From Gracilariopsis chorda (taxonomy: Eukaryota > Rhodophyta > Florideophyceae > Gracilariales > Gracilariaceae), in contig NBIV01000070.1 in NCBI GenBank assembly GCA_003194525.1, forward strand, positions 62,001-126,000: a DNA stretch of 64,000 bases, in the 5' to 3' direction. Below are positions 45,431-57,154 of the stretch, piece after piece. The translations under genes were made by a program, and so were the position numbers. Positions within the stretch are counted from its first letter, which is position 1; each line of letters starts with the position of its first letter. The notes beneath the pieces are model-generated. The model saw only the letters and a list, made by a program, of their open reading frames with translations. It was not told the DNA's origin and searched no databases.

Positions 45431-45503
45431 CCACTCACCAACGCGTGGGTGCTCAATTGCAACTCTATTCGATATTCACTCTCGGCGCCGCGGCCCTCAT
45501 TGA

Positions 45504-45553
45504 TTTGCAGGCAGTTCGCGAGCGATAGCGAGCAGAAACTGCCTGCAGATCCC
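45504..45553. repeat. Palindrome with 15-bp arms
   Basis: GAT(T/C)TGCAGGCAGTT and its complement flank a 20-base loop rich in GCGAGC/AGCGAG, with one mismatch in the stem. It lies about 30-60 bases before a further CCGCCCG.GGCCGAAGGC.GCTTC box (45586-45610) like those at the two Helitron ends, so it may be part of another Helitron terminus. Confidence 0.6.
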
Positions 45554-45613
45554 CCAAAGTCACCCCTAGTCAGCAACGTGCATCGCCGCCCGTGGCCGAA
45601 GGCTGCTTCTACT

Positions 45614-46006
45614 TGTAAGCACATTAAAGATCTTACGCAAGTAAAAATGGTTTCAATTTCGTGATTTGACAAGGCCACACATGTTCCGTCCCCAGCCAAG
45701 TCATACGGCAGAGAACTACAATTACGCTCAAAAGATACATGTCTTGTATATGAATACGATTTGTCTCTCCTAAGATCCGTTTAATTCCTCGACACAAATC
45801 CAGATGCGCCAGAATGACTAAGCAATTGAGCGTGCAAAACGACGCAACGCTCATAGTGTGCATGTGATTTAACTAGCGTTATTGGGCGATGAGGACGATG
45901 AGGTTCTTCTACATTTATCTCGTCGTCATGCACAAAGTGCTCAAGACGTTTGAATATTAAAGTGCCTTAGAGCACCATTTTTAATACCACCTTCAACATC
46001 AATTCT
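45614..46006. other. Non-coding stretch
   Basis: Nothing recognisable is present between the Helitron-end-like sequence and the Harbinger relic. Confidence 0.4.
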
Positions 46007-46740
46007 TTGTCTACAGAGCAATGTATTTCCCTCTTCCGACTCCGCGCCTCACAGATCGATACCATATGCCAGCTCAGCGACTGGAGCAGCAGCGAACCAG
46101 AACGGTCTCAATACAGGATACCTCCGTGTACGGCAAGATGCATCATGATACGCCGTTTTGCATCGCCCACTCGCTGGGTCGATATGGAGCCCATGTTTTG
46201 CATGCGTTCATCACCGCTCTCCGAAGCTTTCTGAGAAATTATAAAGGGCTTGACGGCATCAAAATTGCACCTAATATGTAGTTTCAGGACGTCTTTGATG
46301 GGCAGTCTGACTGCCCGATATGCATTAGCGGTGGATGAAAAGGGAACGCCTTTGCGAAACTGCGTAGGCTTCATTGATTTCATAAAGACTCAGATGTGCA
46401 GACCTGAAGGTTCGGCTGCTCTGCAATGAACGTTCTATTCTGGGCACAAAAGGTTACACTGTCTCGTGCACCAGTCTGTCACGACACCTGATGGGTTACA
46501 GTTCTACTTATATGGACCTGAAGTCGGGAGGCGTCATGATTTGACGATTTATCGGGACAGTGGAATCGATGCAGAGCTACAAAAAGCACTCCTTGTTGAC
46601 GGGCAACAGTACTGCCTATACGGAGATACAGCTTATAATATAAGACCATGGTTCCAGCCTGCTTTGCTTCATGTAGGGGCCACTGCAAAAGAAGCAGCCA
46701 ATAGTACTGCCATGAGTGGCGTGTATGAGGCTGTCGAATA
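46007..46740 (+). pseudogene. PIF/Harbinger-type transposase fragment, second family
   Basis: One frame from 46007 to 46740 with two main stops (46232-46234 and near 46427) and no frameshift. Landmarks: RRFASPTRWVDME near the start, GFIDF (first catalytic Asp, where GFIDGT is usual), TFYSGHKR, SVTTPDGLQFYLYGPEVGRR, DSGIDAELQ and YGDTAYNIRPW (second Asp). This is the DDE_Tnp_4 style seen in oomycete and algal elements and differs from the relic at 12296. The C-terminal part with the last Glu is missing: homology ends just where the chromovirus LTR begins. Both stops can be explained by single transitions in TGG and CGA codons. Confidence 0.8.
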
Positions 46741-46746
46741 GACATT

Positions 46747-47959
46747 TATAGTACAGTTGGTACTATATATGCTCCTAAGGATAGGCTGTTACGGAAGATT
46801 CCTAACGGAGTACTTGTTTTTTCTAACTGGTGCCACGTAGCACACCACTCCAAAGGAATCGTTCCAGCGGACTGTAATTCAATTAGGTAGAATAAGCTAA
46901 CTTAGATTTCTATAGGGTACAGTACATACGTTCCGTCGAGGTCAGCTCGCGGCACTGTATGCAGTGCGCCACTGGATCTTTACCTCCGGGCAAGTGAACA
47001 CCTTTGAGTCTTGTTCTACTTCGTCTGGTTTAACTTCGTGATATTCACCTTCAGATACGCTATTACGTCATCCTTTTGTTAGAATTAGTTATTATTTACC
47101 TTTCTTTGAGTCTAATTGGCTCTAGCATCAGTTCTACCGTGCAAAAAACAGCTGGTTTTATTGTAACCGATCTGCTGAAGAAATCGGTTACCCATTTGCC
47201 ATGCCAAACTGGCCTCAAAGGCGAGTTGACATCTTCATGACATCCTGTCAATATGACATGACAACATGTTCATGTGAAAGAAGTCTTGGTTGACCATGTG
47301 AACATATTGGCTCTAAAGTACACGTTTCCTACTACTCACAACGTGGACAGACACCTCACACGGTATAGCAGGGATCGAACGGTCATGGAAGATTCCCGAG
47401 GTAGTCGTGCCAAGTCATCATTGGCACTCTGGGTTCATGCCAGATCATCAAGATCTTGTCTGATGACAAGTCTTCAGAATTGGTTGAATTTGCCAGGTCA
47501 TCAAACGACTAGATCTGGCACTGAACCCTGTAAACCAGTCCCCTACAGAGGCCAGCACGAACACCAAGCATCATACCGTTTAACTCTGACGAGTTCTTAT
47601 CGACTAATGGCACTGATAGAACTATACTATAAACTCTATATAAACCCCAATGGATATTCCGAACTTCTAACCCGGATCATCACAATCGACTTCCAACCAA
47701 TTCAACCACTGCACCTGTGTTCCTAACACCTTTAGGTGTGGTTTCTAAGCCATCGATACCTAGCGCGTACCATAGAAGCGCCTGCAGGATTATCGTCTGC
47801 CCAGTGAACCTGCTCTGCACTGGGTGCTTGCGGATCTCCTTTCAGGATTCCCAGGGTCGCCGCTCCTATACTAAGGAGACCATCACCTATTGTAAATCAT
47901 CTGTTAGGCCGAATCTAAAATTCCTATTCTACGGACGTTGTGCTCACCACTGGCTGTAC
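46747..47959 (+). repeat. Chromovirus 5' LTR, interrupted
   Basis: Matches the 3' LTR in two pieces (46747-47076 and 47734-47959) on either side of a 652-bp insertion. It starts TATAGTAC where the 3' LTR has TGTAGTAC, so the terminal TG is lost, and ends CTGTAC. Confidence 0.8.
47077..47728. mobile_element. Solo LTR inside the chromovirus 5' LTR
   Basis: A 652-bp block begins TGTTAG and ends CTAACA (terminal 6-base inverted repeat) and is flanked by a perfect CCTTT duplication (47072-47076 and 47729-47733). The 3' LTR of the host element has a single CCTTT at the corresponding site (60825-60829), which proves the insertion. A TATA-like CTATATAAACC lies near 47637. No internal domain or second LTR is present, so it is a solo LTR of an unrelated family not seen elsewhere in the window. 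Confidence 0.9.
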
Positions 47960-48418
47960 TTCAACTGGTCTCTCAACCTAAAAGATTCGTCCCTTAATAT
48001 GTATTTAATGGAGCACGACAGAAAAGCGCTACAATCGCACGGACTGGAGCCTCCTCGTAGTGGAATCCTTCCTTAAGCTGATTCGGAAGTGGAAGCAAAT
48101 CACCCCTATCTACTCCTCTATTGACCCCCAAGAACCTACCCAGGACACCCCCTCTGAGGATCCTCAAGGACCGGGCTCCCAAGGGGGACGCAGCACGCGC
48201 AGCGCCACTCAAGCACCCACTGCCATGCTGGATGATCCTAAACGTCTCATACGGAATGCCTAAGGACATTAGGTGACCCAAGGATAGCGGATAGCCCCGC
48301 CAGGCTTCAGGAAAGTGCCGCTGCAGAAGTTGAAAAACCCCAGACGGCGTCACAACCACCGCCGCCTCAGGAGATCCAGGCCCAGGACGCGATAATAACC
48401 AACACAAGTATCGATTGT

Positions 48419-49669
48419 ATGGCCCCACTCCTTACCAATTGGCCTCCACAAGAGCTCGCCGAACGGATTCATGCAGGTGTCGAGGGGCATCTTGGATCCC
48501 GCCACCACGTCCTAGTGGAGAATATTGCGATCGAAAGTGCACACCGCGCCGCAGATGCCCTCTTGGATTCCAATCTTTTCCTGAAGGTGATTTCAGATGT
48601 TATCGGAGCGGAGGTTTGCTCCCAAACCACGCAGCTACAAACGGTAGCCAGGTTTCAAAGTGCATCGTCTGTACAGGAGATGTTCCCTCTCTCAACGCCT
48701 AAGGTAACGCCGGGCAGAGGCGGACAGGATACTGCCATCCTTCGCGCCGGAGAAAGAGAGGATACCGCCGCAAAGAAACTAGGAAGCCTTAGGAATACCG
48801 CTATGAACAATTTGCACCTGAAACCCCACCGAGGAGGACAGGATACCGGTCGTGGCAAAATTCACCTTCAAAGAGGAGAACAGGATATTCTGTTGGTGAA
48901 TCGCGATAGCGGGGACAACGTCAGACCACCAGACACCACTCAGGAAAGAAGAAGTAGAATACGGAGGGACAGGAGAAGAAATAGAAGACACCCTTATTCG
49001 GAGAGTGGTACGGGCTCCGATTCCGAGAACAGCTCCGACTCAGAGGACGACGTACCTCTGAATGAGAAACGACCTAGGATCAGGAAGATCGTCCCGGTAA
49101 ACGATCTCTTCGCCAAGATGGTGGATTATGAAACCTACAAGTTGAATGAACTCTCTACTTTATACGAAACCTCGGTCGCTAAATGACTTACGAAGATTCA
49201 ACGCCGGATGGATATTCAAATGAAGAAATACACCTTTTCAGGCGAAGACTCCATCTCAGTGCTGAACTTTCTTAAACGATTCCGTTCGGCGTGTAGGACC
49301 AACGGCCTGCATGAAGGTGCCGCCATGTGGTGGTTCCAGTTCTTTCTCACTGGGCAGGCGGACTCCCTCGTGCAACCCCGTCTCACAGGAGAAAGCGCCA
49401 TTGTGGATGATCCTGGAACGAAATTCCTGATGACGTACCCCGTGGTGGCCAACTTGCTCCTCGAACGGTACGCCACAGACAAGGTGATCGCGGATGCCGA
49501 CGCTGATATCATCTCCTACCGGCAGAGCATGGGAATGACCGAAACGGAGTTTTCCCAGACACTCTGGACCAAGCAAGGCCTTAAGGTGCGGGAAAATGTA
49601 CACCGAACGGTGGTTAAAGTCGCTGTTCGTCGAGGTACCTCTCTCTTCGATATGCGCGAGGGTGGGTAA
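48419..49669 (+). pseudogene. Chromovirus gag
   Basis: ATG at 48419 opens a frame stopped by TGA at 49184-49186 and then open again in the same frame to 49669. The first 255 codons are hydrophilic, with an Arg-rich tract followed by an acidic Ser/Asp/Glu run (near 48950-49060). The second part holds the capsid-like segment (YTFSGEDSISVLNFLKRFRS, then LLERYA). The stop suggests inactivation. Leader sequence without a gene fills 47960-48418. Confidence 0.7.
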
Positions 49670-50133
49670 CCATTTGACCACGCATACTTGGACCACCTAT
49701 ACGGAGTTAGCGCGCTTCGCGGAATTACACGGGGACACCCACCGCTCTGCACAGCGAAGCCACGCTCCACCTTTGGACAAACCCTCCGCCTCAAAGAATG
49801 GCACGGCTAGGGCCTTGACTTTGGACACCAGCACCTCAGGAGACGCAGAAGATCTAGCGATCGAACGGGAGCAGGACGTCCTCCCTCTCAGCTTTTCGTC
49901 ACTCCAATGGGCACCGTCCCGTTCACGGACACCGTCGTCACCCACATCTTATACATCACCGAGATCCTCTAGGTACGTCCCCGTTGCAAATCCTCGAAGG
50001 CACCCACCACCTTTTAGGATTTGTTTGTCACGAGAACTGGTGCACTGCACCACTGTCATCCTGACAATGAAGGCGGCCATCCTTCGGGAGAGGGAGAAGA
50101 ATCTCCAGGAAGTGAAAGACCCCTATTCGGAGA
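49670..50133 (+). other. Chromovirus gag-pol junction, decayed
   Basis: Interrupted coding remnants between capsid and nucleocapsid, in a shifted frame (ORF 49596-50201). Ser/Pro-rich with no defined domain. Confidence 0.4.
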
Positions 50134-53100
50134 ATGATAGTTACCACACCGCTTATGGCGATTTTCGTTCCCCTCAAGTTATGGATACCGCATGCCAATG
50201 AAGAAAGCGGCTCAGCCAGTCCCAGCACCACCTATGCAGGTATCGGCTGCCCCGGCTGCAGCTCTTATCACCTTGCAACGGAACGCTGTGACCCCGATTG
50301 CACCGCCGCACCCAAACGCAGCGCCACGAACTCCGACACCCTTCACTCAGGGAAACCCTCAGGACAGCGCATAGAGGCTCTACCTGGCTCCTTTCCGTCG
50401 AGCCTTAGTCCAAAAGAAGTTGTCTCTAGGAAAGGGGGGGAACCAATATACCAAGTGGCAATGGAATTGGTGGGCCCCCTATTTTCAGCGGACCCATCCA
50501 CCATCTTCGAGGAATCAGTATATCTGCTCCGACGCGAGAACTATAAAGTATTCGTTTCCTTAGGATGCATTCCTCTGGCATCAACCACCGCACGTGGCAT
50601 CTTGGACACAGGCGCCGGCCCAAACATGGTCTACATGATCCCCAGATCGGCCCTGAACTCCTTAAGTACGGAAAACTTACCAACGGTGGGCGATTACTCG
50701 CGGAGAACGTTAAACATCTTTGGGGCTCTGTCTTCATATCTCCGTGTCGGATCCTTAAAGGTGATAATGTAGTTCCTGGTGGTTACGAACGTGGCCGCAC
50801 GCTGCGTACTGGGACTTCTTCTGTGGACCGGTATGTGCGTGCCATCTACCCACGCCTCCGGAAGGTGACATTTCATAATGCCGCTCCTGTAGGTATTTTG
50901 TCCACCTCTCCGACACCAGACGCAAATGCGCGTCAAGTGGGTAGACTTCCAAAGGAGACGCAGTCGAACAAATGCCGCGCGGTGAAAAGTGTTCAGATAC
51001 CCGCGAGGAGTAAGGCCAAAATCTGGGTGCAATCATCCACCTCAGTTTTGTCCTTCTGGCAGGGGAACCCTCACCTTACTATGAGGCAAAACTCCATGAT
51101 GGCAAATAGCGCGATAGAAATAGTTCCAACCATCTCCTTCAGGGTTGTCGTTGCGAACCTTAAGTAGTCTCCTTTAAGGCTCCGTAAGGGCATCGTAGTG
51201 GGGATATATTTGCTTGCTTCTACCGGACTGGCACAGCTCCCGCCAAAGAAATACCTCGCCGTACAGGACACTGTCATTACAATGGGGACTTATTCTTCAC
51301 CGTCGCCTCCTAAGGAAACACCCCCTGCCCCATGGCAGTAGAAGTTCTAAATTGGCGAAGAATTCGTAGAGTATCGCCAAAAGATAATAGAAATGTTATC
51401 TGCCTTTAAGGATATTTGATCGGGCCGTTTGGGCCGAATGAACTTGACCAAGGACCCGAATCACTTAACACCTGAGGCGAAACCGGTACATCAACTGTCA
51501 GGGATGGCCGGACCCCATGCACGCGACTTCGAGCGTGAGGAGATCCAACACATGTTCAACAAGGTCGTGATTGAGAGATCCACCTCCGAATGGGCCTCCC
51601 CGGTGGTGTTCGCCAAGAAGAAAGATGGATATATGAGGTTTTGTATCGATTACAGGCGCTTGAATGAGCAAATTTTGAGGGGCTTCCTACCCGATGCCCT
51701 GCATGGATGTATATATCCTCTCCTTTGGCGATGCGTTGGTATTCTGTACTCTGGACGCCAATAGTGGATACTGGCAAATCGAGATGGACGACGCCGATAA
51801 GGACAGGATAACGTTCACCCCTCATTGTGGCATATTCAGATTCTTAAGGATGCCTTTCGGATTGAAGAACGCCCCCGCCACATTCCAGCGGGTGGTTGAC
51901 ATAATCCTGTCAAAAGTGAAGTGGTAATATGCCCTGGTATACATTGACGACGTCATTATCTACTCGGGCACCGCACAGGAGCACTTCGCGCATGTAAGAC
52001 ACGTCCTCCAACTCCCGAAGGATGCTGGCCTAACTCTGAAGCTAGAGAAGTGTTTCTTCTTCAAGTCCTCTGTGGATTACCTGGGACACGTAGTGCTCCC
52101 CGGTCGCCTACAGGTATCAAGCAAGTCCCAAGACGCCATCAAGAAAGCCAAACTGCCCACGGACCAGACGGAACTACGTTCTGTCCTAGGTTTGTACAAC
52201 GTCTTCCGCAGGTTTGTCCCTAATATCTGCCAAAGAGCAGCCCAATTGAACCGCCTTTTGGAGAAAGATAAACGGAAGCAAATTGGAACCTTGACGGATG
52301 AAAAGTATGAAGCTTTCGACATCCTGAAGGGGAAGCTGATTGAACCTCGGATTTCGTTCTACCGAAACGGCATGGACGCATGGTTTGGATACGGACGCCT
52401 GTAAGTACCAGGGATGCGCTGTCCTACAGAAACAAACGGAAGGTAGACTGCAGCCAATAGTTCAGTGGACTCGTAGCCTCTCCTAGGCGGAGCGGAACTA
52501 CTTCACCTCTGAGCGGAAATGTCTCGCTCTGGTGTGGGCAATACTACTACTGCGCACCTACTTGGAGGGTACGCGCTTCACCTTGAGGACTGATAATGCC
52601 CCACTGAGTTGGATATTGTCCTTGAAGGACGCGTCAGGACGCCTAGAACGTTGGAGGTTGCGACTGCTGGAGTACGAGTTTCATATCGTCCACCGCCCAG
52701 GCGTAAAACCTCAGGCAGTGGACGCTCTGTCCGGTATATCCACCGATAGAAAAGATACAACCCAATTGGAGCACACCGTTCCGTGCCTCACCCTAGGTAG
52801 CACGGAGAAAGGAAGCAAACAGGCAGGAGAGTCCGTGGAATGTAATAATCCCAGCGAAAAATATGCCAGTATTCCTGAGGTAATGGCCCTAGTTGAGGAG
52901 GAGAAGGAAGTACGCCCCATAACCATGGAGGAATTCCTGAAGGAGTAGAGCTCGGACCCTTTCTGTAAGGGCAGCCTTGCCACTGTTGAACATACCACAC
53001 CCCTCTTCTATATTGACTGCGATGGCGTGTTGGTCGCCACGCACCCCCCGACAGCGCACTCCAAAAGGTGGTGCCGGCCACTCTGTGGGCTAGGGTTATG

Positions 53101-54532
53101 TATATTTCGCATTATCCGTGCCTTGCAGGACACCTCAGCTGTTCCCGTATGTATTTCAAGATGAGAAGAGAGTTCTATTGGCCACACTTGGCCAACTATG
53201 CTTTCCAAACAGTGGCGGACTCCGGTTCATGCGCCCCCACTAAAGCTACCATAAGGAAGCATAGCACTCCCTTACCCTTTTTCCCCCTTCATGTCCTTTG
53301 GATTTTGTAGCCATAGATATGCTGGGCCCTCCACCAGAGTCAGAGCGAGGATACCGTTATATCCTGGATATGACCGACCGGTTTTCGAAGCTCACACGCG
53401 CCATTCCTCTGAGGAGCACTACGCCTGGAGTTATTGCCGACGTCTTTATTGACATTTGGGTATACCCATACGGGATTCTTTTGTACGTTCTCACGATGAT
53501 GGTTCCCAATTCGCGGCGAAACTCTTCGTCTCCATCTCAAGAAGGCTGGGGATGAAACAGCTGCTTATTACCGCCTATCATCCCCAGACGAATGGCCAAG
53601 CAGAGACGTTCAATACGACCATCGCCTCGAAGTTAAGAAACTATATTGCAGACCACAAGAAGGACTGGGGCGCGTACGTGGACCTGCTCACGTATGCCTA
53701 TAACTTTCAGGCGCACCGCTCCAGAAGGACTTCACCGTTCAACCTAGTGCTGTCACATACCCTTCCAAGCGCCGTGGTTGCCACGCGCGCCATGTCGCAC
53801 GCTTCAGACGGTCTTTAGGGGCTCAATACAGCCCAATCGAAAAGGACAAGCGTCGGACGGTATGAGAACGCACTAGCGCTTGCGAAGAATAGGATGACCG
53901 CCTCTCAAAGGACATACAAACAGGGTTACGACCTGAAGGTGAAGCAAGGCCCAAAAATGAAGGAAGAGGATGGAAGCTTCCTCGACAAACCCCAGGAGAC
54001 GTCAGAAGGACCGCCACACGTCACCTGCAAACTAGCGCCAAACACCTTAGGGCCCTATAGGGTCCTCGCCACATATATGGATACGATCGCAATCAAGGTA
54101 GACGGGCTCCATGACATTGTTTCACGAGACCAGATGACAACAGTCCCAGAGCATCTCCCACGGAAGTGACCTCAGCAGACACCCATCGCTCATCCCCCAC
54201 CGCAGGCGGCACGGGTGACAAACCTGGGCATGTCCTGTTCACGTAAGGTAGTATCAGCGGACCCCCATAGCCTGTACATGACTGAGTATGCCCCTCCTTT
54301 AGGCAGGAATCCTCGGGATATCCCAGACGTACTCTCGAGACCCCAGAGTGGGACTCTATATGCAGTGGATCACATCGTGTCGCACCGTCAAACCCGTTCA
54401 GAAATCAAGTACCACGTCAAATGGTACGGCTACAACTCAGCAGTTGATACGGAAAAACCTTCTGAACACATTCCAGAGAGCTTCCCCAGGCGATACCACG
54501 CCAAACTGGAGCCAAACCACAACTTCTCGTAG
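50134..54532 (+). pseudogene. Chromovirus pol: protease, RT, RNase H, integrase, chromodomain
   Basis: In order: a CCHC-like zinc knuckle (CPGCSSYHLATERC, near 50240); aspartic protease ILDTGAGPN (50598-50626); RT from about 51429 with VVFAKKKDGYMRFCIDYRRL, LDANSGYWQIEM and the catalytic YIDD (51940-51951); RNase H with LDTDAC (near 52385), SERKCLALVW and RTDNAPLSWI; an integrase zinc-binding region near 53090-53240; the integrase core with DDGSQF (53486-53503) and HPQTNGQAETFN; and a chromodomain (YAVDHIVSHRQ then YHVKWYGYN, 54360-54440). At least five frame changes (near 51700, 52383, 53060, 53290, 53460) and stops (51925, 52484) inactivate it. Confidence 0.85.
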
Positions 54533-55534
54533 GCGTTTTCGTTTAAGATAGAGGAAGGGACCCACAATGGTCTGTCTCCACTTTTCTCACCCACAGGAGA
54601 CACACACTTTTTTACCCTACGGTTTGTTTTCGTTTCTTTTCGTACCTATAGGGACTAATGGACGCACTTTAACACTAACCTTAGATGGAACTGCAGTACC
54701 ACCTAAGGGATAACTTCATTGAATTTACTAACTGGATTCGTACAGGCTATGTCAACGGCCTAGAGGTTCACCACAAAGCGCGCCGCCTGAAGGTACTGCG
54801 CGAAATGATGGATATATTCACCGACGGAGCACGGTAGGGTGACCCGCCGATCGTGTAAAGGCACGATCACCCGAGTGGTGCGGTGATCGAGATGCCCCAG
54901 GCCGGAGTGGCGCACCAGTACAGGTGTGGTACATCTGAAGATCCACGGGTGTCGAATATTGATCGTTGGAAGCTTGGTGCATTCCAAAAGAGAAGAGGAA
55001 AGCAGGAAAAGCAGGAGGATGTTGTGTGCTGACACCAGAAAGGGAGGGAGATACCTGCAGAGTAGTGTCGATGCTTATATGTCCTTCAGGAATCGCGGAC
55101 TAATCGCAACCCCGTAAAGGAACTCGTGCGGATGACGTCTCAGAGGACGCCGGAGACGCAGGCCGCTCCATAATGCGGAACCGATTCATAGTTTTGCGTT
55201 CAGGCATTCCTCCAGGATATGAAAGATGAATGTCGCCCGCACGAAAAAGTGGATAAATGGGGTTGAAATGCACCCGATCACCAGAAGGAGTTACACCTGA
55301 GGTATGAGCGGACGTGGATGGATACGCGTGAGGTTTGGGCCGATTCTTCGCATTGGAGGTTCTGAACGGACGCCGCACGGAAGAAAAGCGTATTCGAGGG
55401 CAGCACCTGGGATGGAGGTAGTGAAACTCACTGCTGCCAGGCGCGCCCGGAGCGGACTCGCAGAATCACTGAAAGAGACGAGCACTTAGGCGTGATACAC
55501 CTTGAGGACGTGGTGCAATCCAAGAAAGGGGGTT
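54533..55534 (+). other. Chromovirus 3' internal region
   Basis: No conserved gene lies between the chromodomain and the 3' LTR. It ends in the polypurine tract AAGAAAGGGGG. A hairpin GATCGTG/CACGATC lies near 54848-54870. Confidence 0.5.
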
Positions 55535-55711
55535 TGTAGTACAATGGGTACTATATATAGTCCTAAGGATGAGCTGTTACGGAAGAGTCCTAACGGAGTA
55601 CTTGGTTTTTCTAACTGGTGCCATGTATCACACAAATCCAGAGGAATCGTTCCAGCGGACTGTAATTCAATTAGGTAGAATAAGCTAACTTAGATTTGTA
55701 TAGGATACAGT
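55535..55711 (+). repeat. Chromovirus 3' LTR, left part
   Basis: Begins TGTAGTACAATGGGTACTAT, matching 46747 onward, and is cut by the Copia element after ACAGT (55707-55711). The remainder of the LTR resumes at 60666. Confidence 0.85.
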
Positions 55712-55959
55712 TGTGAGAACACGTACAAGTCTGTCACTGAGAGAAGGAATGACGTACAACATCTGAACGCCACGTCCGCCACTGACAGACTTTAGTACCT
55801 CAATGGTCGCGTAGTATCCCTATTTAAGTAAAGTGTCATTCCCCAGGGGAGCAAACAGTCCCCCGGCAGATTCCTGTGCCGAATACCGTTGCTTGTGAAA
55901 GAGGCCCCCTCCACTGCGCAAACATGAACTTCTCACATACATCAGAAGCCCATGCGACA
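55712..55959 (+). repeat. Copia 5' LTR
   Basis: 248 bp, TG...CA. Contains CTATTTAAGTAAAG (about 55818), a probable TATA region, and the first ATG of the gag frame (55876). Confidence 0.9.
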
Positions 55960-57081
55960 GTTATGGGCCCAGAGTATGACCTCTCCCCAAGCAACATATT
56001 CATTCCACCTAAATTACGAACAGATACTGACAAGTTACAATGGAGAGAGGCAGTGTATGAATGGGCTGATACTCTCATCGGCTGTGCCACTGCAGGAGAT
56101 AATCGCTCAAAAGGTGCCGTAGCAACACTGGGAATGACCTTGTATCGTTCTCTAGAATTTTCAGAGAAGGAAGTCGTGAAAAAGGCCGTAAGGATTGGCG
56201 AACTGATCATAGCTCCCAAGGAGAATGAACGAGAAATCGACCAACGAGAAGTCGTCAAGAAAATTTTGAACCTTGTCACCAAAGATTCTAATGTCGACCG
56301 CCTTCGGAGAACAGTACGACTATACAAGAGTATCAATGCTTGTAAACGTAAGCTTGGTGAAGCAATTGGAGATTATGTAGAACGATTTGCGGGACTGGCC
56401 TTTTCATACTTGAACGAGACCAACTCAGATCAGGACTCAACTGATAGTCAGAACTTCGGTATAGTCTTGCTTCTTAATGCGAATCTTTCCACGCAGACTT
56501 TTGCGAACATTATCAGCAATCTTGTCGCATCATCTAAAATGAAGAATAGTGAGACGGTACAAACGATTCAAGTTTCTTCCGACCGAGTAAGCACAATTAT
56601 TGAGCTCCTGAACCGTGCTATTTCCAAAGATATAGACGATGAGGCGGTCGGGATATCGCGTGAATGCTTAAGAACACTCAAAGCCGCCGTTCAGGAACAC
56701 CGTAAGGCATGCGACAATGATGAAAGGTCGTCTCGTATAGGATTGCAAGATGCAATTCAGGCTTTACAGGAAATCGGAATAGAAGAAAAGAGTACTGAAG
56801 AATCTGCATCTGAGGCACCAGAGACAGAGGTAGCCACCAAATCCTTCCTCACGACTAACAAGTTTAACAAAAGGACGAAGAGAAGGAAGCGTTTCTCACA
56901 AGAAGATGATGAGGAACCTGCTAAACGCGATACGAGACCAGTCCAGGAGGAACCAATTCGTCGTATTGGAATCACGTCTACTGGAAATCATGCAAATGAC
57001 AAGAACAGTGTAAAGTTCAAGAAGAATCGCAGTGAGAATCATCATGAGAAGAAGGATAACCCGAAGCCATTTTTTCGATAA
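55876..57081 (+). CDS. Copia gag
   Basis: A 401-codon open frame. The first ATG (55876) lies inside the 5' LTR; the LTR contributes 28 codons, and an internal Met (55963) directly follows the LTR, so either could start translation. The protein is mostly helical and charged, with a Lys/Arg-rich C-terminal third (KRTKRRKRF, then RR and KK clusters) that could bind RNA. I see no CCHC zinc knuckle, which most Copia gag proteins have. The frame ends at TAA 57079-57081 right after a run of six T (CCATTTTTTCGATAA); the -1 frame continues for about 30 codons toward pol, so programmed or mutational frameshifting is possible. Confidence 0.75.
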   Translation: MPNTVACERGPLHCANMNFSHTSEAHATVMGPEYDLSPSNIFIPPKLRTDTDKLQWREAVYEWADTLIGCATAGDNRSKGAVATLGMTLYRSLEFSEKEVVKKAVRIGELIIAPKENEREIDQREVVKKILNLVTKDSNVDRLRRTVRLYKSINACKRKLGEAIGDYVERFAGLAFSYLNETNSDQDSTDSQNFGIVLLLNANLSTQTFANIISNLVASSKMKNSETVQTIQVSSDRVSTIIELLNRAISKDIDDEAVGISRECLRTLKAAVQEHRKACDNDERSSRIGLQDAIQALQEIGIEEKSTEESASEAPETEVATKSFLTTNKFNKRTKRRKRFSQEDDEEPAKRDTRPVQEEPIRRIGITSTGNHANDKNSVKFKKNRSENHHEKKDNPKPFFR

Positions 57082-57154
57082 GGGATTCGGACCCAGATCC
57101 AAATCCCATATTAGATGAAGGTAACCCAGTATATCCGGAGGGATTGCGTCGGCG

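Noticed and set aside
47274-47726. 150-codon ORF
   Set aside because: Lies inside the solo LTR and has no retroelement motif.
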